Origin: Zygnema cylindricum
Taxonomy: Eukaryota; Streptophyta; Zygnematophyceae; Zygnematales; Zygnemataceae
Assembly: GCA_037447655.1 (NCBI GenBank)
Contig: JBBHKE010001521.1
Location: 277,396 to 299,017 of the forward strand
DNA length: 21,622 nucleotides
Direction: 5' to 3'
Shown: piece after piece, positions 9,253-18,714 of the stretch
Layout: every line of letters begins with the position of its first letter
Numbering within the stretch: position 1 is the first letter of the stretch
Made by a program: the position numbers and the translations under genes
The notes under the pieces: model-generated
Database searches by the model: none
Told to the model about the DNA's origin: nothing
What the model saw: only the letters and a program-made list of their open reading frames with translations

Positions 9253-9985
9253 GGGTGCGTCTCTATGTGGTTCAAACTTGGAGAATTTTTTTTGTTTTTT
9301 AGCGCAGATCCGGCGGACCCGGGTTTCGGGTGTCCCTATGTACCAAACGAAGTTGTCACTTAAGGGCGTGACGATTGTACACGTCAACAATGCCCATGAC
9401 GGCTGTCGACGGTGTACAATCTGTGATGACGCACCAAATTGTAAAAAACGTCGCAAGAATGCGAGGCTGCGTGAGAGAGGTGGCGTGTGCGGCTTGCTGG
9501 GGCGCCCTTAGAGATTTCTCACGATTTCGTCAAATGGCATCGGAGTTTTCAGACCCGTGGAATGGAAAAGTCCGTACCAAACGAAACGCGACAAAACACA
9601 ACAAATTGTGTACTTTGATGGACGCAAACAGACAAAACATAACGAATAGTGTACCTTTCGCCGTCGCTTGAATTCGTTTGAAATTTTTATAAAAAACTTT
9701 ACACGTGCGAATACGTGTTCCTATTTATTTTCGAAAAATACTTTGTTTTAAAACACACCGGCCCTGTATTTTAAAGAAAAGTTTGAAGATGACGTTTTTT
9801 GGCGTGGCCGTGGGTCGAAGAACACAAGACGACAACATGTAGTACATCTTAAATTCAATGATGACGCAAAATGTACTTCTCTTTTTTTCTATTTTTTTGT
9901 ACGGATGAAACTTACGCGGTACGGCTCTAAGTTTTACAGGAAAACGACAGAAAAAAACCCTTACTTTGGCATAAGAGACGCACCC
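9253..9985. mobile_element. PIF/Harbinger-type MITE (733 bp) with TTA target duplication
   Basis: The left end GGGTGCGTCTCTATG and the reverse complement of the right end GGGTGCGTCTCTTATG match for 12 bases, then continue after a one-base offset. TTA flanks both sides (9250-9252 and 9986-9988). GC-rich GGG-starting ends with a TTA duplication are the hallmark of PIF/Harbinger elements. No transposase is present and internal open frames are short and unrecognised, so it is non-autonomous. Inside, a degenerate repeat of about 48 bp includes ACAAAACACAACAAATTGTG and a variant near 9634, and ACCAAACGAA occurs twice. Confidence 0.75.
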
Positions 9986-10850
9986 TTAGCCACATGGGGC
10001 TGTACCCTAATAGATTTGGTCTCTATCTAGCGTCCAAATCTTGCTCTACCTAACGTTTCACATTACTATCCACATTAATAAGTTTTGTGATACTTTGTAT
10101 AAAAGGACCTCTTTTCTTAATGAAAGTATCATTCGATCACAAAATTTCCCACATGTAGTAGTGATTCATTTTGTCTTGTCACCGTCCAATAATCCACCTC
10201 CTACAGTTCAGCTGCATATACAGTGAATCGCTATTAGTATTTAATATCACTAACAAATTCTTTAGTTCATCTTGTGGGTTTTTTCAACTGCGTATGAAAC
10301 TCACACTAAGAATCACCACTACCTCGTTTGTAAATATCTTTTCTAGTGAAAAACAATGTTTGACTTTGTTTATCTTTGTGTCTAAAATGTTTTTTTATCT
10401 TAAACTTTCCGATCTAGGTTAAGTGAGGATGCACAAGGGTTGTGGCAAGTTTAAAGATGTGACTAATAATTAACTATAAGTGGTGGCAGGTAGAAAATGC
10501 TTGATTGTGTTGCAATTTAAGGTCGCTTAGTTCTAAGTAAGCTCAAGAAATGGAAAATTTTAAGTCAAAAAAATACTTACGATCAGAAGCACAAACCGAC
10601 CTAACCTCATAACATTCACCATACGAAGGTTTAGGAAAAACATCAATATAATACACTGAAGCTTTTCTTTCACTCTTACTACAGTACTCAAAATTCTGCT
10701 ACACTAGCTTTTTTCAAAACCCTACTCACTACCAAACTACACACAGTATAATAGCCACCGGACCACCCGTTCCCAGTTTACTCCATCACACACTCAAAAA
10801 CTGAACAAGAAATTAACAGAGAAACACACCAACGACTAAGACTCCAATTC
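9986..10850. other. AT-rich intergenic region
   Basis: No gene is recognised. At 10219-10240 a TA is followed by CAGTGAATCGCTATTAGTAT, resembling the termini of the TA-flanked MITEs at 12392 and 17040. A possible degenerate opposite-facing end (AGTAGTGATTCAT) lies near 10157-10170. The rest carries only short low-complexity frames. Confidence 0.4.
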
Positions 10851-12391
10851 ATTGAGAACACCAATTCACCGAAAAAACCAATCCACAGAAACGCAATCGT
10901 GCTCTGATCCGAGCATGGTCCCAATTAATGTGCACGAAATACCTTTTACAAATACGAAATGTACCAATGCTATACAAATAAACAGAAGCCACTTTGACCG
11001 AAACTCGGTTTCGCGCCTTAACATTCCCCTTTTACATGGGAGCCCGTGGAGGGAAACGAGGCACACAGGAGGAATAAAGAAACAACCTCCTCACGGAATT
11101 GGGAAATTCTCGGAGAAAGTGGACATGACGAAAGTAGAGAGACTCACAAGGTCGGAGAGGCCGGGCCTTCCTTTCAAACACAAGGGATTTGGGCACACAG
11201 TCGTGGGCTCAACCAATCTATCTGCCATTTGGGGAAAGTACAAATTTCTTCCCGTCGAGGGTGGAAGGGATTTTAAGTGTTTTGGGTTCAGCGGAGTTAA
11301 ACTCCGTGGCTTCACTACGAATTTTATATTTTTAGAGGTGCAAACAATTCACATGATTTTAGCTTATGTCGATTGCATTACTTTTACTTTTACTTTTTTA
11401 CTCTTTTTTGGTGAGGAGCAGTAAGAGTACCTACGGATGGGAATTTTCCCAAGAATCCGGAACCGAGGGCGGAGGCCCAATTATAGAGGTTACGGATTTG
11501 GGTTAGCGAACATTATTGGATGGTGGGAGGCATATCGATGAGCTCAAATTTGGAAGGAGGGCTCGTCGGAAAAGAGTGGCTTCGTTCCACGTGGAGAGGT
11601 CAAAACATCAAAATGATAGTTAGCACATGCACTCTCCAACTTAAAGGGAGGACCTTCTCCTTCTTGGGAACATAAGAGGGGTTTAAGTGTTTTTTGGGTT
11701 TTTACAACGGGGAGAGACAACCAACAAAGGATGTTCTCAAAGACTTGGTGGGATCACGTCCACCGGTGGCTGGAGAAGGGGGAGCAAAAATAAAACCCTC
11801 GCAAATAAAAAAGGTAAGGTAGGAGACAAAGTTGTTAGATTGGGAAAATAAAAGAGGGGGGGAATTTGGGAACCGGCCCAGAAGGAGGCGCCGCCAATTT
11901 AAAGAGGGCTTGTACACAAAAAAGGAGGGCCTATATTGGAAATGTAAATTTTCAAGGGCACCATGGGTTGTCGGGAAAAAGGGATCAAACTGGCCAAACC
12001 GAGGAATAAGAGCTCCGAAGACATGGAGAAACGAGAGGAGAGGAGTAATAACGACATTAGAGAGCTCCTCAAGCCCTCGGTGGCGAGATCGTCCCCCAAG
12101 ATCGACATATTCAATTCATGTTGTTCTCATGACGCATAGTATCGTGTGACACTGTTTTGGCCTTTCAGATGAGTTATATTAAGATCGGTTGTTCAATGTA
12201 ATAAAGTAAAATGTGAAGGTAACTAACCATAGCAAACGAATTGAATTGTATGACGAATAACTCTAATGTACGAAAACAATGAGGATCGTTGTATATAACT
12301 ACACCACAAATGACACACACTCTGGCACGAGTTATTGTGCCTTTAGTACATAATTTGTACGTCAAACAAGAACTTATGGTACACCGTGATA
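10851..12391. other. GA-rich region of unknown origin
   Basis: The plus strand is purine-rich from about 11040 to 12110. The longest frame, 10852-11424 plus (190 residues), begins at a non-ATG codon and matches no family I recognise; overlapping frames on both strands are nearly as long. No zinc knuckle, protease or polymerase motif is visible. It could be a decayed retroelement gag or 5' region, or ordinary intergenic DNA. I call no gene. A few TAC/GTAC words and short AT-rich segments occur from 12120 to 12391. Confidence 0.35.
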
Positions 12392-12892
12392 CACCATGAA
12401 TCACTATTAATGTAAAGATATTATTAGAGTAAAAAAAAATAAGTCTTATGGACTCTATTTTGGGTGCAAGACCGTAGATTTATACATCTAACTCGAATTT
12501 GGATACATATTCACATATTGTAGCCGACATAATCTGTGTTCACGTTGTCGGCTTTTCAACATGTGAGGAATGGTTTCTCACTATTTTCCCTCGTCTTTAT
12601 GATTAGGAATCAAATCCAAATGCGCTCTCCCTTGCCAACACACTTACTTTCGATGCCATTAGATGACACTTTTTTTGTATGTGTGCAAAATAACGAGCAG
12701 TTTCAATACGGATTGACACATTTTGTACACGCCACTATTTAAAAACAATGCAAACTAGAGTAATTGGCAGTAATCAAACCGGTCCTGTATTAGCAAAGGA
12801 AAAAGTAGAATAATTAAATATATTTTAGGCTCGAGGGTCAAAATTTAGTCGCGGCGAACTAGTGTTATTAACACTAATAGTGATTCATGGTG
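12392..12892. mobile_element. TA-flanked MITE (501 bp), Tc1/mariner-like
   Basis: The left end CACCATGAATCACTATTA is identical over 18 bases to the reverse complement of the right end. TA flanks both sides (12390-12391 and 12893-12894), consistent with a TA target duplication. The ATCRYTATTAGTG part of the terminus is shared with the MITE in intron 1 of the transporter gene (17040) and with orphan ends at 10221 and 2042. No transposase is encoded; the one internal frame of 68 residues is unrecognised. Confidence 0.75.
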
Positions 12893-13362
12893 TAGACATA
12901 TTCTCAATAGTTAAGAAACCGATTTTTTCAAGCGCACTCAGCAAAGAAAATAATGTTGATGTACTATTGCAAGTTATCTTCAAAAACGACAACATGTCAA
13001 CAGGTTTATCCCACCATGCAAAATAAAAATGTGATAGGTGGCCAAAAAAGAGAATGGGGGATTTATTGAAATTACTAATTTTAAAATGTTGTTTGAAAAC
13101 TAATACCCTAACTTCCCGGTCTAAACTTAAATCCTAATACACAAAGAAAGACCCAAAGATACCAAAACTTAAACCGTACTTCAGAAAAAAAAAAACCAAC
13201 AAACAAAAAATAGGATAGGGGACAACCAAAAAACAACAAAAAGAAAACCAAAAAATCCTTCTACGCTATACACATGCAAAACCTGAAGAGCAAATGTCAA
13301 AACAATTGAAGTAAAAAAGAGGGAAAACTCAAAACTCCAAACTCAAAAAACAAATTGTCAAA
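12893..13362. other. 3' flank of the transporter gene
   Basis: This region is downstream of the minus-strand transporter stop codon. It is A-rich on the plus strand (T-rich on the gene's strand) from about 13170 to 13330, as expected for a plant 3' UTR. A minus-strand AATAAA lies near 13064-13069, about 300 nt past the stop, and is a candidate polyadenylation signal. No separate gene is seen. Confidence 0.45.
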
Positions 13363-16300
13363 CTATAAATCCGACAAATAGCGATGACGACTATCTGCCA
13401 ACAATTTCGTCTCTTCTCCTTCGTCCTTTGCTTGCGCAATTTTTTTCGACAAAAAGATCTCATCTTGTTCCCTTCTCTGAATAACGGCATTGGGCGAAGC
13501 CGGAAGTGACTCGTTTTCGTTTACCGAAATTCCTCTCTCAAAATTTTCTTCCAATCCTCCTTCCAATAATTCAAATTCTTTACTCGAATTTTCGACCCAA
13601 TTTTCTATTCTCGCACGTTCCCTATCGGAAGGATAAGTCCAATACAAACCCGTTATTAATGTCGCACAGAGGACAAAAGGTACTGCAATCGACAAAAATA
13701 AACCTTTCCCAAGAGATAAAGCGTTGTCTAACTCTGTAGTACTTTTTTGATTTCCACCGGTTTGCGATTCCGTGTGGGAAATTTGACGGAATCCGTAAAC
13801 CTTAACGGCTAAAATTCCTACAAGAGGAGATCCGATGGCTGCGACTGTCTTTCCGAGAGCCATATCTAAAGCATAAACCGTCGTACGAAGTCGGTCAGGA
13901 ACTATCTGTCAAAAAAGAAAAAAACAAGTAAATTAAAATAACCGTGAAAAAATCCTCTAAAGTATAGACTGAAGTATCGAAGCCGGTTATGAACTATTTG
14001 TCAATAAAAAAGGAAAAAAAAAAGAGTGAATGAATAAGGAAAGAAAGGGATTGTCAATTCAAATACGTCTCGGTCAAAAATGAAAAAAACCATGTGAAAA
14101 TCTTCTAAAGCCACTCCTCCCTCTCCCTCCTCCCACTCTCCCTCTCTCCCTCGTCTTCCCTTTCCCTCTCACCTCCGAAAAAAGCCCCCTCCCTCTCAGC
14201 TTCACTCGCCCTCCCTCTTCCTCCCCCTCCCCCTCTCACCTCCGAAAAAATGGGCCAATTACAAGCCGGAGAGTTCCACGATGTCATAAAACCCATTATA
14301 AAAAAAACTGCCCCAAAAGCAATTGGGTAATCCCCTCCGTATGGAAGCCCTAACAGTAGAATTGCGGCCAATGGAATCGCAGAACTGGCGCTCATTTGTG
14401 CGCAAAGAATCCGTCCTACGTTTGGAAAACGGAGAGCTAAACGGTCTCCCAACCAACCTCCAAAAAGAGAACCAAACATATTTCCACAACCACCATTCGG
14501 AATCAAGGGAGACTCAGAGAGAGAGAGGGGGGGAAGAGAGGACAATAAGCAGGGTGACAGAGGGTAAGGAGGGACGGAGGGAGGGAGGGGAGGTGTGGGA
14601 TAATGTGAAAGACTATGTTTTAACAATAATTAAGAGTTAAACGCATTCTTAAAAGAATATGTTTTTACTATGTCTTAAACACAAATTAACAACAGGGTTT
14701 AATATCCTCTTACCAGTAATGCTGCAATCATGTGAGAGAAGCCCGCGAGTTCGAGCCATAAAGTGAAAAAAGTCATTGCGTTCCATGGGATTTGCCCTAC
14801 AACTGCTTGAGCCAAAATTACTTGAAAAGTACGGATATTTAAAACACGTTGTACCGCGTCGCGAAGTTCAATTAAGAGAGAGACTTGTTGCCCGTCCTCT
14901 GTCTCACTGCAAAATGTGGGATTGGAACGTAGAGTAAATATTTGAATAAAAATACAACAAAAATAATGTTAAGAAATACAATCAAAGTTACAATCTTGTA
15001 GCGACTCAACTCATCAAAATTTGTTGTCTTGTTATAAATTATACCAAAAGGGGAGAAAAAAGCACAGATAAACAGCATATAACTGCATTGGGCTACCTGT
15101 TAAATCAAAGAAACATTCAAATTTGCAGGGGGACTTTGAGAAGCTTAACCACAATATTGAATTGCTATTTCAAAACCATATGTCACTAAGGGTTATGGTT
15201 TTTTTAGCATCTCAAACTGATTGCAATTATCAATTGTGCACGGAGAAAAACGAGTTTTGACAAGTGGAAAAAGACATTAGTTCGAACAGCAATACTTGGT
15301 GTATTCTTTCTTAAAACCAAATATCACAACCGACAAGAAACCCTTTGCCCAAAAAGGCTACCTCTCAGTACAAACTTCTTTTCCAGCGCCTATATCTTAG
15401 TTTAAACTCTTTCACTTCAAGAAAGCCTCTCATTTTCCATTCAACCAGCTCATGAACCTTTTTTCCCAGAGCCAATCTCTAGTTCAAACTCTTTCACTTT
15501 CAACCCTAATTCGCATTTTTTATTTTTCATCGCATCAACCCACAAAACATTTTCAATGCCTATCTCCTACTTTAACCTCTTTCACTTCCATCCCAATCCT
15601 TGTGTATTCATGTTTACATTTGATAACCAGCTCTACAGTGCAGGGGTGACATGGAATGACGTGACCGCACCTCACCTCAATGACTTTTGTGGAGGTCGAG
15701 GGTCTTTTGCAAATTGACTAAGTAAAAAACTCAAAATAAAACTCACAACCGCAACCACTAGGAAAGCAACACGCCATCCGGGCAGTCCAAAAAAACTTCT
15801 CTGAGCCATTAAGGTAGCAAATGCACCACCTAAAATTGTTCCCAACTGCCCCGAACCGTGAAGATATCCAAAAGCAATGCCTCTCTTCTCTTCTCCATGG
15901 GAGTCAGCCACAACGGATTGTATTGCGGGAATAACAATTGCGAGACCGACTCCATTTGCAGCTCGTCCGATTGCTACCTGTCCCAAAAATTTCAGTTAGA
16001 AAGTGCAGAAAACTCAAGATTTGAAGTTAAAAAGTGGAGAAAAACGAAGAATTTCGATTAGAAAGTCTACTCTTTTCAAGAGTTTCAGTTAGGAAATCAA
16101 CGGTTGATAAGCCCCAACTATTACCTATTTCTCTATGCTAGAAATAGAAAGAGATGAACTGCTAGACTTTAACATTAACCTAAATGACTAATAAAATGGC
16201 AATAAGAAAACGAGAATAAAAAAATGGCATTAGCTTACAAAAAGCTCCTCTCTTGTCTTGGGATAACTATTTTCCAAATGATACTTTAATGTGCAAAAAC

Positions 16301-17576
16301 GTATGAAATCAATATGTTGTAGCCCATAATACATCTGCGTTTAACTGTTACACACGTGTATAATGATACAGGGTAACTATACAGATTCTTCCAAAACTTT
16401 CCTGTTTACTAGGCATATAAGACGAGGTGACCGCATATAGTGGCTCAATAAATGTTCACATTTTAAAAATAGGATTGAAATTATTTTCATAAAACCAATA
16501 AGTTGTGCAAAAAGTATCTTGAACTCAAACTTCAAAAGTCGACTCTCAAAATTGTCCTTCCCACATTCACCCAAATAGATGACCAACAAAATGAGTAAAA
16601 AAAAAAAAATCTCAATATAAAAATGACAAAAAATTTACAAACCTACACTTGATCACTACGAGTGTGATGTTTTTTTTTTTGTAGAAGCTGAATTATATTG
16701 TGCAATATTGTTTTATTGTAGGGAGACATGGCAAATTGTAGTCCATGTCCCTTAAATAGTGGTTCGTCACACTATTTTATGATTTTTGACCAGAAAAAGT
16801 CGTGAACAAGATAGCAGTGTAACTTCAACTCAAATTTGAGAAGTCCGACTCGCAAAAATGTCTCTATCAACATTCATCTAAATGATCAACTGACAAAGTG
16901 ATAGTAGAAAATGACACTAGCAAAGTGATAGTAGAAAATTTACATCGAAAAATTGACACTATCGTTAGGGTTTTTTAGGGTTTTTTAGATCCACACACAA
17001 AATGGCACTATCTTGTCTTGCCTCCTCTTGTAAAAACTACACCGCCAATCGTTATTAGTGTTAAAGTTATTTTCGCCATTTAAAACATCTTTTCTCCGTG
17101 CACACTTGTCGAATTGTCAATTGGAGACCGCCAATAAGAAGGTGAGAATCTTTTCTTCCAATAACAACCATCGAATTGACAATCCGACAAGTGTGCACGG
17201 AGAAAAGATGTTTTAAATGGCGAAAATAACTTTAACACTAATAACGATCAGCAGTGTATTGTTGCAATGGTTGGCAACTTACCAACCAATAAGCTGAAGA
17301 TACTCCAACTGCCAACGTGGCAATCGCCCAACAAAAAGCTCCAATAGCAATGATGACGGTACGATCGTGACGAAATGCAAAATAAGCAGCAAGAGGACTA
17401 GAAGCCGCTTGGACAAGAGCTCTATAGAAAGTCAAAGCTCCCAAACCTATAGGAGTTGCATCAAGGTCCTGTGCTACTTCTTTGTAAACTGCAGGCAATA
17501 GAGCTTCGTCTGCTCTCTCCAGAATGGAAGCAAGATTGACAAGGATTAGGGTTAGGGTTTGAGAGTGGTAGGACAT
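13363..17576 (-). CDS. Major facilitator transporter, plant UNE2-like family, five exons
   Basis: Exons on the minus strand are 17576-17283, 15977-15676, 14906-14714, 14512-14240 and 13905-13363, encoding 534 residues. Donors read GTAAGT, GTGAGG, GTAAGA and GTGAGA; acceptors end in AG after pyrimidine-rich tracts; phases are 0, 2, 0 and 0. The start follows the family pattern: MSYHSQ, then LVNLASILERADEALLPAVY. Exon 2 carries GRAANGVGLAIVIPAIQS. Exon 4 has a motif-A-like loop (GGWLGDRLALRFPNVGR) and ILLLGLPYG. Exon 5 has RTTVYALD and, at about 447-453, PSDRERAR after the last membrane helix, with a charged tail of about 80 residues. It should be a polytopic membrane protein with about 12 helices. 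The family includes Arabidopsis UNE2 (recalled, not searched); the substrate is unknown. No coding lesion is seen. Intron 1 (1305 bp) and intron 2 (769 bp) hold repeats. Confidence 0.9.
13886..14111. repeat. Duplicated intron 4/exon 5 boundary
   Basis: GAAGTCGGTCAGGAACTATC and the following TGTCAAAAAAG (from 13888) recur in altered form from 13979 as GAAGCCGGTTATGAACTATT and TGTCAATAAAAAAG. On the gene strand the working acceptor GACAG is GACAA in the second copy, so the duplicate site is dead. A further partial copy (GTGAAAATCTTCTAAAG, near 14094) matches GTGAAAAAATCCTCTAAAG near 13946. Confidence 0.7.
14164..14250. repeat. 20-bp duplication of the exon 4 donor site
   Basis: CCCTCTCACCTCCGAAAAAA occurs at 14164-14183 and 14231-14250, 67 bp apart. 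On the gene strand each reads TTTTTTCGGAG followed by GTGAGAGGG, so a second, identical 5' splice site lies 67 nt into intron 4. Its use would add 67 nt and shift the frame. Confidence 0.85.
15236..15262. repeat. Fragment of the foldback MITE arm in intron 2
   Basis: GTGCACGGAGAAAA at 15236-15249 is identical to part of the right arm of the intron 1 MITE (17193-17206), followed by similar sequence ending in GTTTTGA. It may be a relic of a half element, or chance. Confidence 0.35.
15380..15589. repeat. Degenerate tandem repeat in intron 2 (82-88 bp period)
   Basis: Three related blocks start at 15380, 15462 and 15550. Each has a GCC-TAT or GCC-AAT core, then CT, TTTAA or TTCAA, and the shared CTCTTTCACTT. 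The units are diverged. There is no coding potential. Confidence 0.6.
15990..16103. repeat. Degenerate 31-bp tandem repeat next to the intron 1 acceptor
   Basis: Four units begin at 15990, 16020, 16052 and 16083 with TTTCAGTTAGAAAGT or close variants. On the gene strand they lie within about 125 nt upstream of the exon 2 acceptor and so cover the likely branch point region; CTAACTGAAA next to the acceptor belongs to the first unit. Confidence 0.65.
16513..16898. repeat. Diverged direct repeat in intron 1
   Basis: About 16513-16595 and 16817-16898 align over roughly 80 bp. Both contain a run like AACTCAAA, then AAGTC, GACTC, CAACATTCA or CCACATTCA and AAATAGATGA or AAATGATCAA. Near the second copy, CAAAGTGATAGTAGAAAAT occurs twice, about 30 bp apart. 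No coding potential is seen. Confidence 0.5.
17040..17256. mobile_element. Foldback MITE (217 bp) with 83-bp arms, TA-flanked, in intron 1
   Basis: The left arm (17040-17122) and right arm (17174-17256) are reverse complements over 83 bp with only four mismatches, around a 51-nt centre. TA flanks both ends (17038-17039 and 17257-17258). The termini CACCGCCAATCG and CACTGCTGATCG with a TA duplication suggest a Tc1/mariner-derived MITE. It lies about 25 nt downstream of the donor site of intron 1, in a gene it does not otherwise disrupt. High arm identity implies recent insertion or recent homogenisation. Confidence 0.88.
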
Positions 17577-17710
17577 GGTGTAAGTTTGGTACAGATGGTT
17601 CAGAATGTGATGGATGATGTTGGATGATATTAGGTACGGATCTGTGTATGTACTGTACTTCAATGTTTTTACATTTTGCAATTATGTATGTGTGGAAGTG
17701 GATAATTTAC

Positions 17711-17810
17711 ATACAAGGTACGGTACAGGATGGTACAGGATGGTACGGTATGGTACGATATGGTACGGAATGGTACAAGATGTTATGGTATGGTATGTTA
17801 TGATATGTTA
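17711..17810. repeat. TGGTACGGTA microsatellite
   Basis: About ten degenerate 5- to 10-bp units built on TGGTAC and TGGTAT follow one another 135-235 bp upstream of the transporter start codon. Confidence 0.85.
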
Positions 17811-18271
17811 GATTATCTTGAGTTATGCATGCATGTATGTGAATCTATTGTAAGAGTTGTGAAATTGTACGGATTTATCATGAGTGAATTTTTGCAGACA
17901 GTAGGTACGTGTCAATGTACGGATTGTAGGTGTATGCGGATGTACGGATTGCAAGATATTAGGGCTGTCCGAATGGATCCATCCAAATTTGACAAACGCA
18001 TTTCTTCTTAGACATGTGTCACATGTCTATATGAGGAAATAAACTCAGGAGTATGATGAGATTTAGAAAAGGAAAAGTCTTTATTTAGAAAAGAGAAGGA
18101 ATCAGGAATTCACTCTCCTTGAATAAAACTGGAGAAATATGTTACTTGAGAACAAAATTAGGGTTAAGAATGACAATTGCCATTCACGCTAAATTCAGAG
18201 GTAATGAAAATAAGTAACTAACTCAGGAATTAAAGTAGGAGGCGAGATATCTACGTCATTCTCTATTGAAA

Positions 18272-18328
18272 TCTCTCCTTCTCTCTCTCTCCCTCCCTCG
18301 CTCTCTCTCTCCCTCGCTCTCGCCCGTC
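18272..18328. repeat. CT-rich low-complexity tract
   Basis: Nearly all pyrimidine on the plus strand, mostly CT and CCCT words with occasional G in CTCGCTCT. Such tracts are common in plant promoters and 5' UTRs, but no linked gene is visible. Confidence 0.8.
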
Positions 18329-18521
18329 TGATCTGAGACTGAAGTTGAAAAGTCTTGCCACGGTGGAAATTTCCAAACGTGACGGTCTTTAATGACACGT
18401 GGAATCCTTGCTGAGCAAGGTTGAATTACTTGAACATTAAGTTCCGTATTTCGCGGCTGTAATTTCAGCCGTCGATAGACCTTCGTTGACCGCACGCGCA
18501 TTCAGCGAACGTACAGGATAA

Positions 18522-18672
18522 TATTTTTCCGCCACTTAAAACATCATTTTGACGTACACACCTGTCCGATTTTCAATTTGAGACCGCCATTTGGAAGCTG
18601 AAAATCATACCTTTCAATCGCAACCGTCAGATCCACAATCCGACGTTTGTGTACGGAGAAAAGATGTTTTAA
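18522..18672. mobile_element. Decayed copy of the intron 1 foldback MITE
   Basis: Both arms match the inner parts of the element at 17040-17256: TTAAAACATC with CCTGTCCGATT at the left, and AATCCGACGTTTGTGTACGG then AGAAAAGATGTTTTAA at the right. The centre also shares GAGACCGCCA and CCAATA/TTTGGAAG-like sequence. The outer termini are missing and the arms have many mismatches, so it is an old copy. Confidence 0.7.
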
Positions 18673-18693
18673 GAGACTAAAAAAACATTTCGG

Positions 18694-18703
18694 ACTAAAC
18701 TCT
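18694..18703 (+). repeat. Left target-site duplication of the non-LTR element
   Basis: ACTAAACTCT is identical to 20770-20779 and brackets the retroelement. Confidence 0.7.
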
Positions 18704-18714
18704 TGGCGGTCCCA

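Larger units (their letters stand above)
17577..18521. other. Upstream region of the transporter gene
   Basis: This is the presumed promoter side of the minus-strand gene. From 17711 to 17810 runs a degenerate microsatellite of TGGTACGGTA and TGGTATGTTA units. ATGTACGGATTG is repeated at 17915-17926 and 17940-17951. A CT-rich tract covers about 18272-18328. Further right, GACACGTGG (near 18393) holds a G-box core and CCTTGCTGAGCAAGG (about 18406) is a 7-bp-arm inverted repeat. No TATA box could be placed with confidence, and no other gene is seen. Confidence 0.5.

Noticed and set aside
14105-14626. Separate 173-residue minus-strand protein
   Set aside because: It is exon 4 of the transporter read through into low-complexity pyrimidine/purine intron sequence on both sides.
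17540-17575. Interstitial telomere repeat (TTAGGGTTAGGGTTT)
   Set aside because: It is the start of the transporter coding sequence (SQTLTLILVN) on the minus strand; only two and a half units are present.
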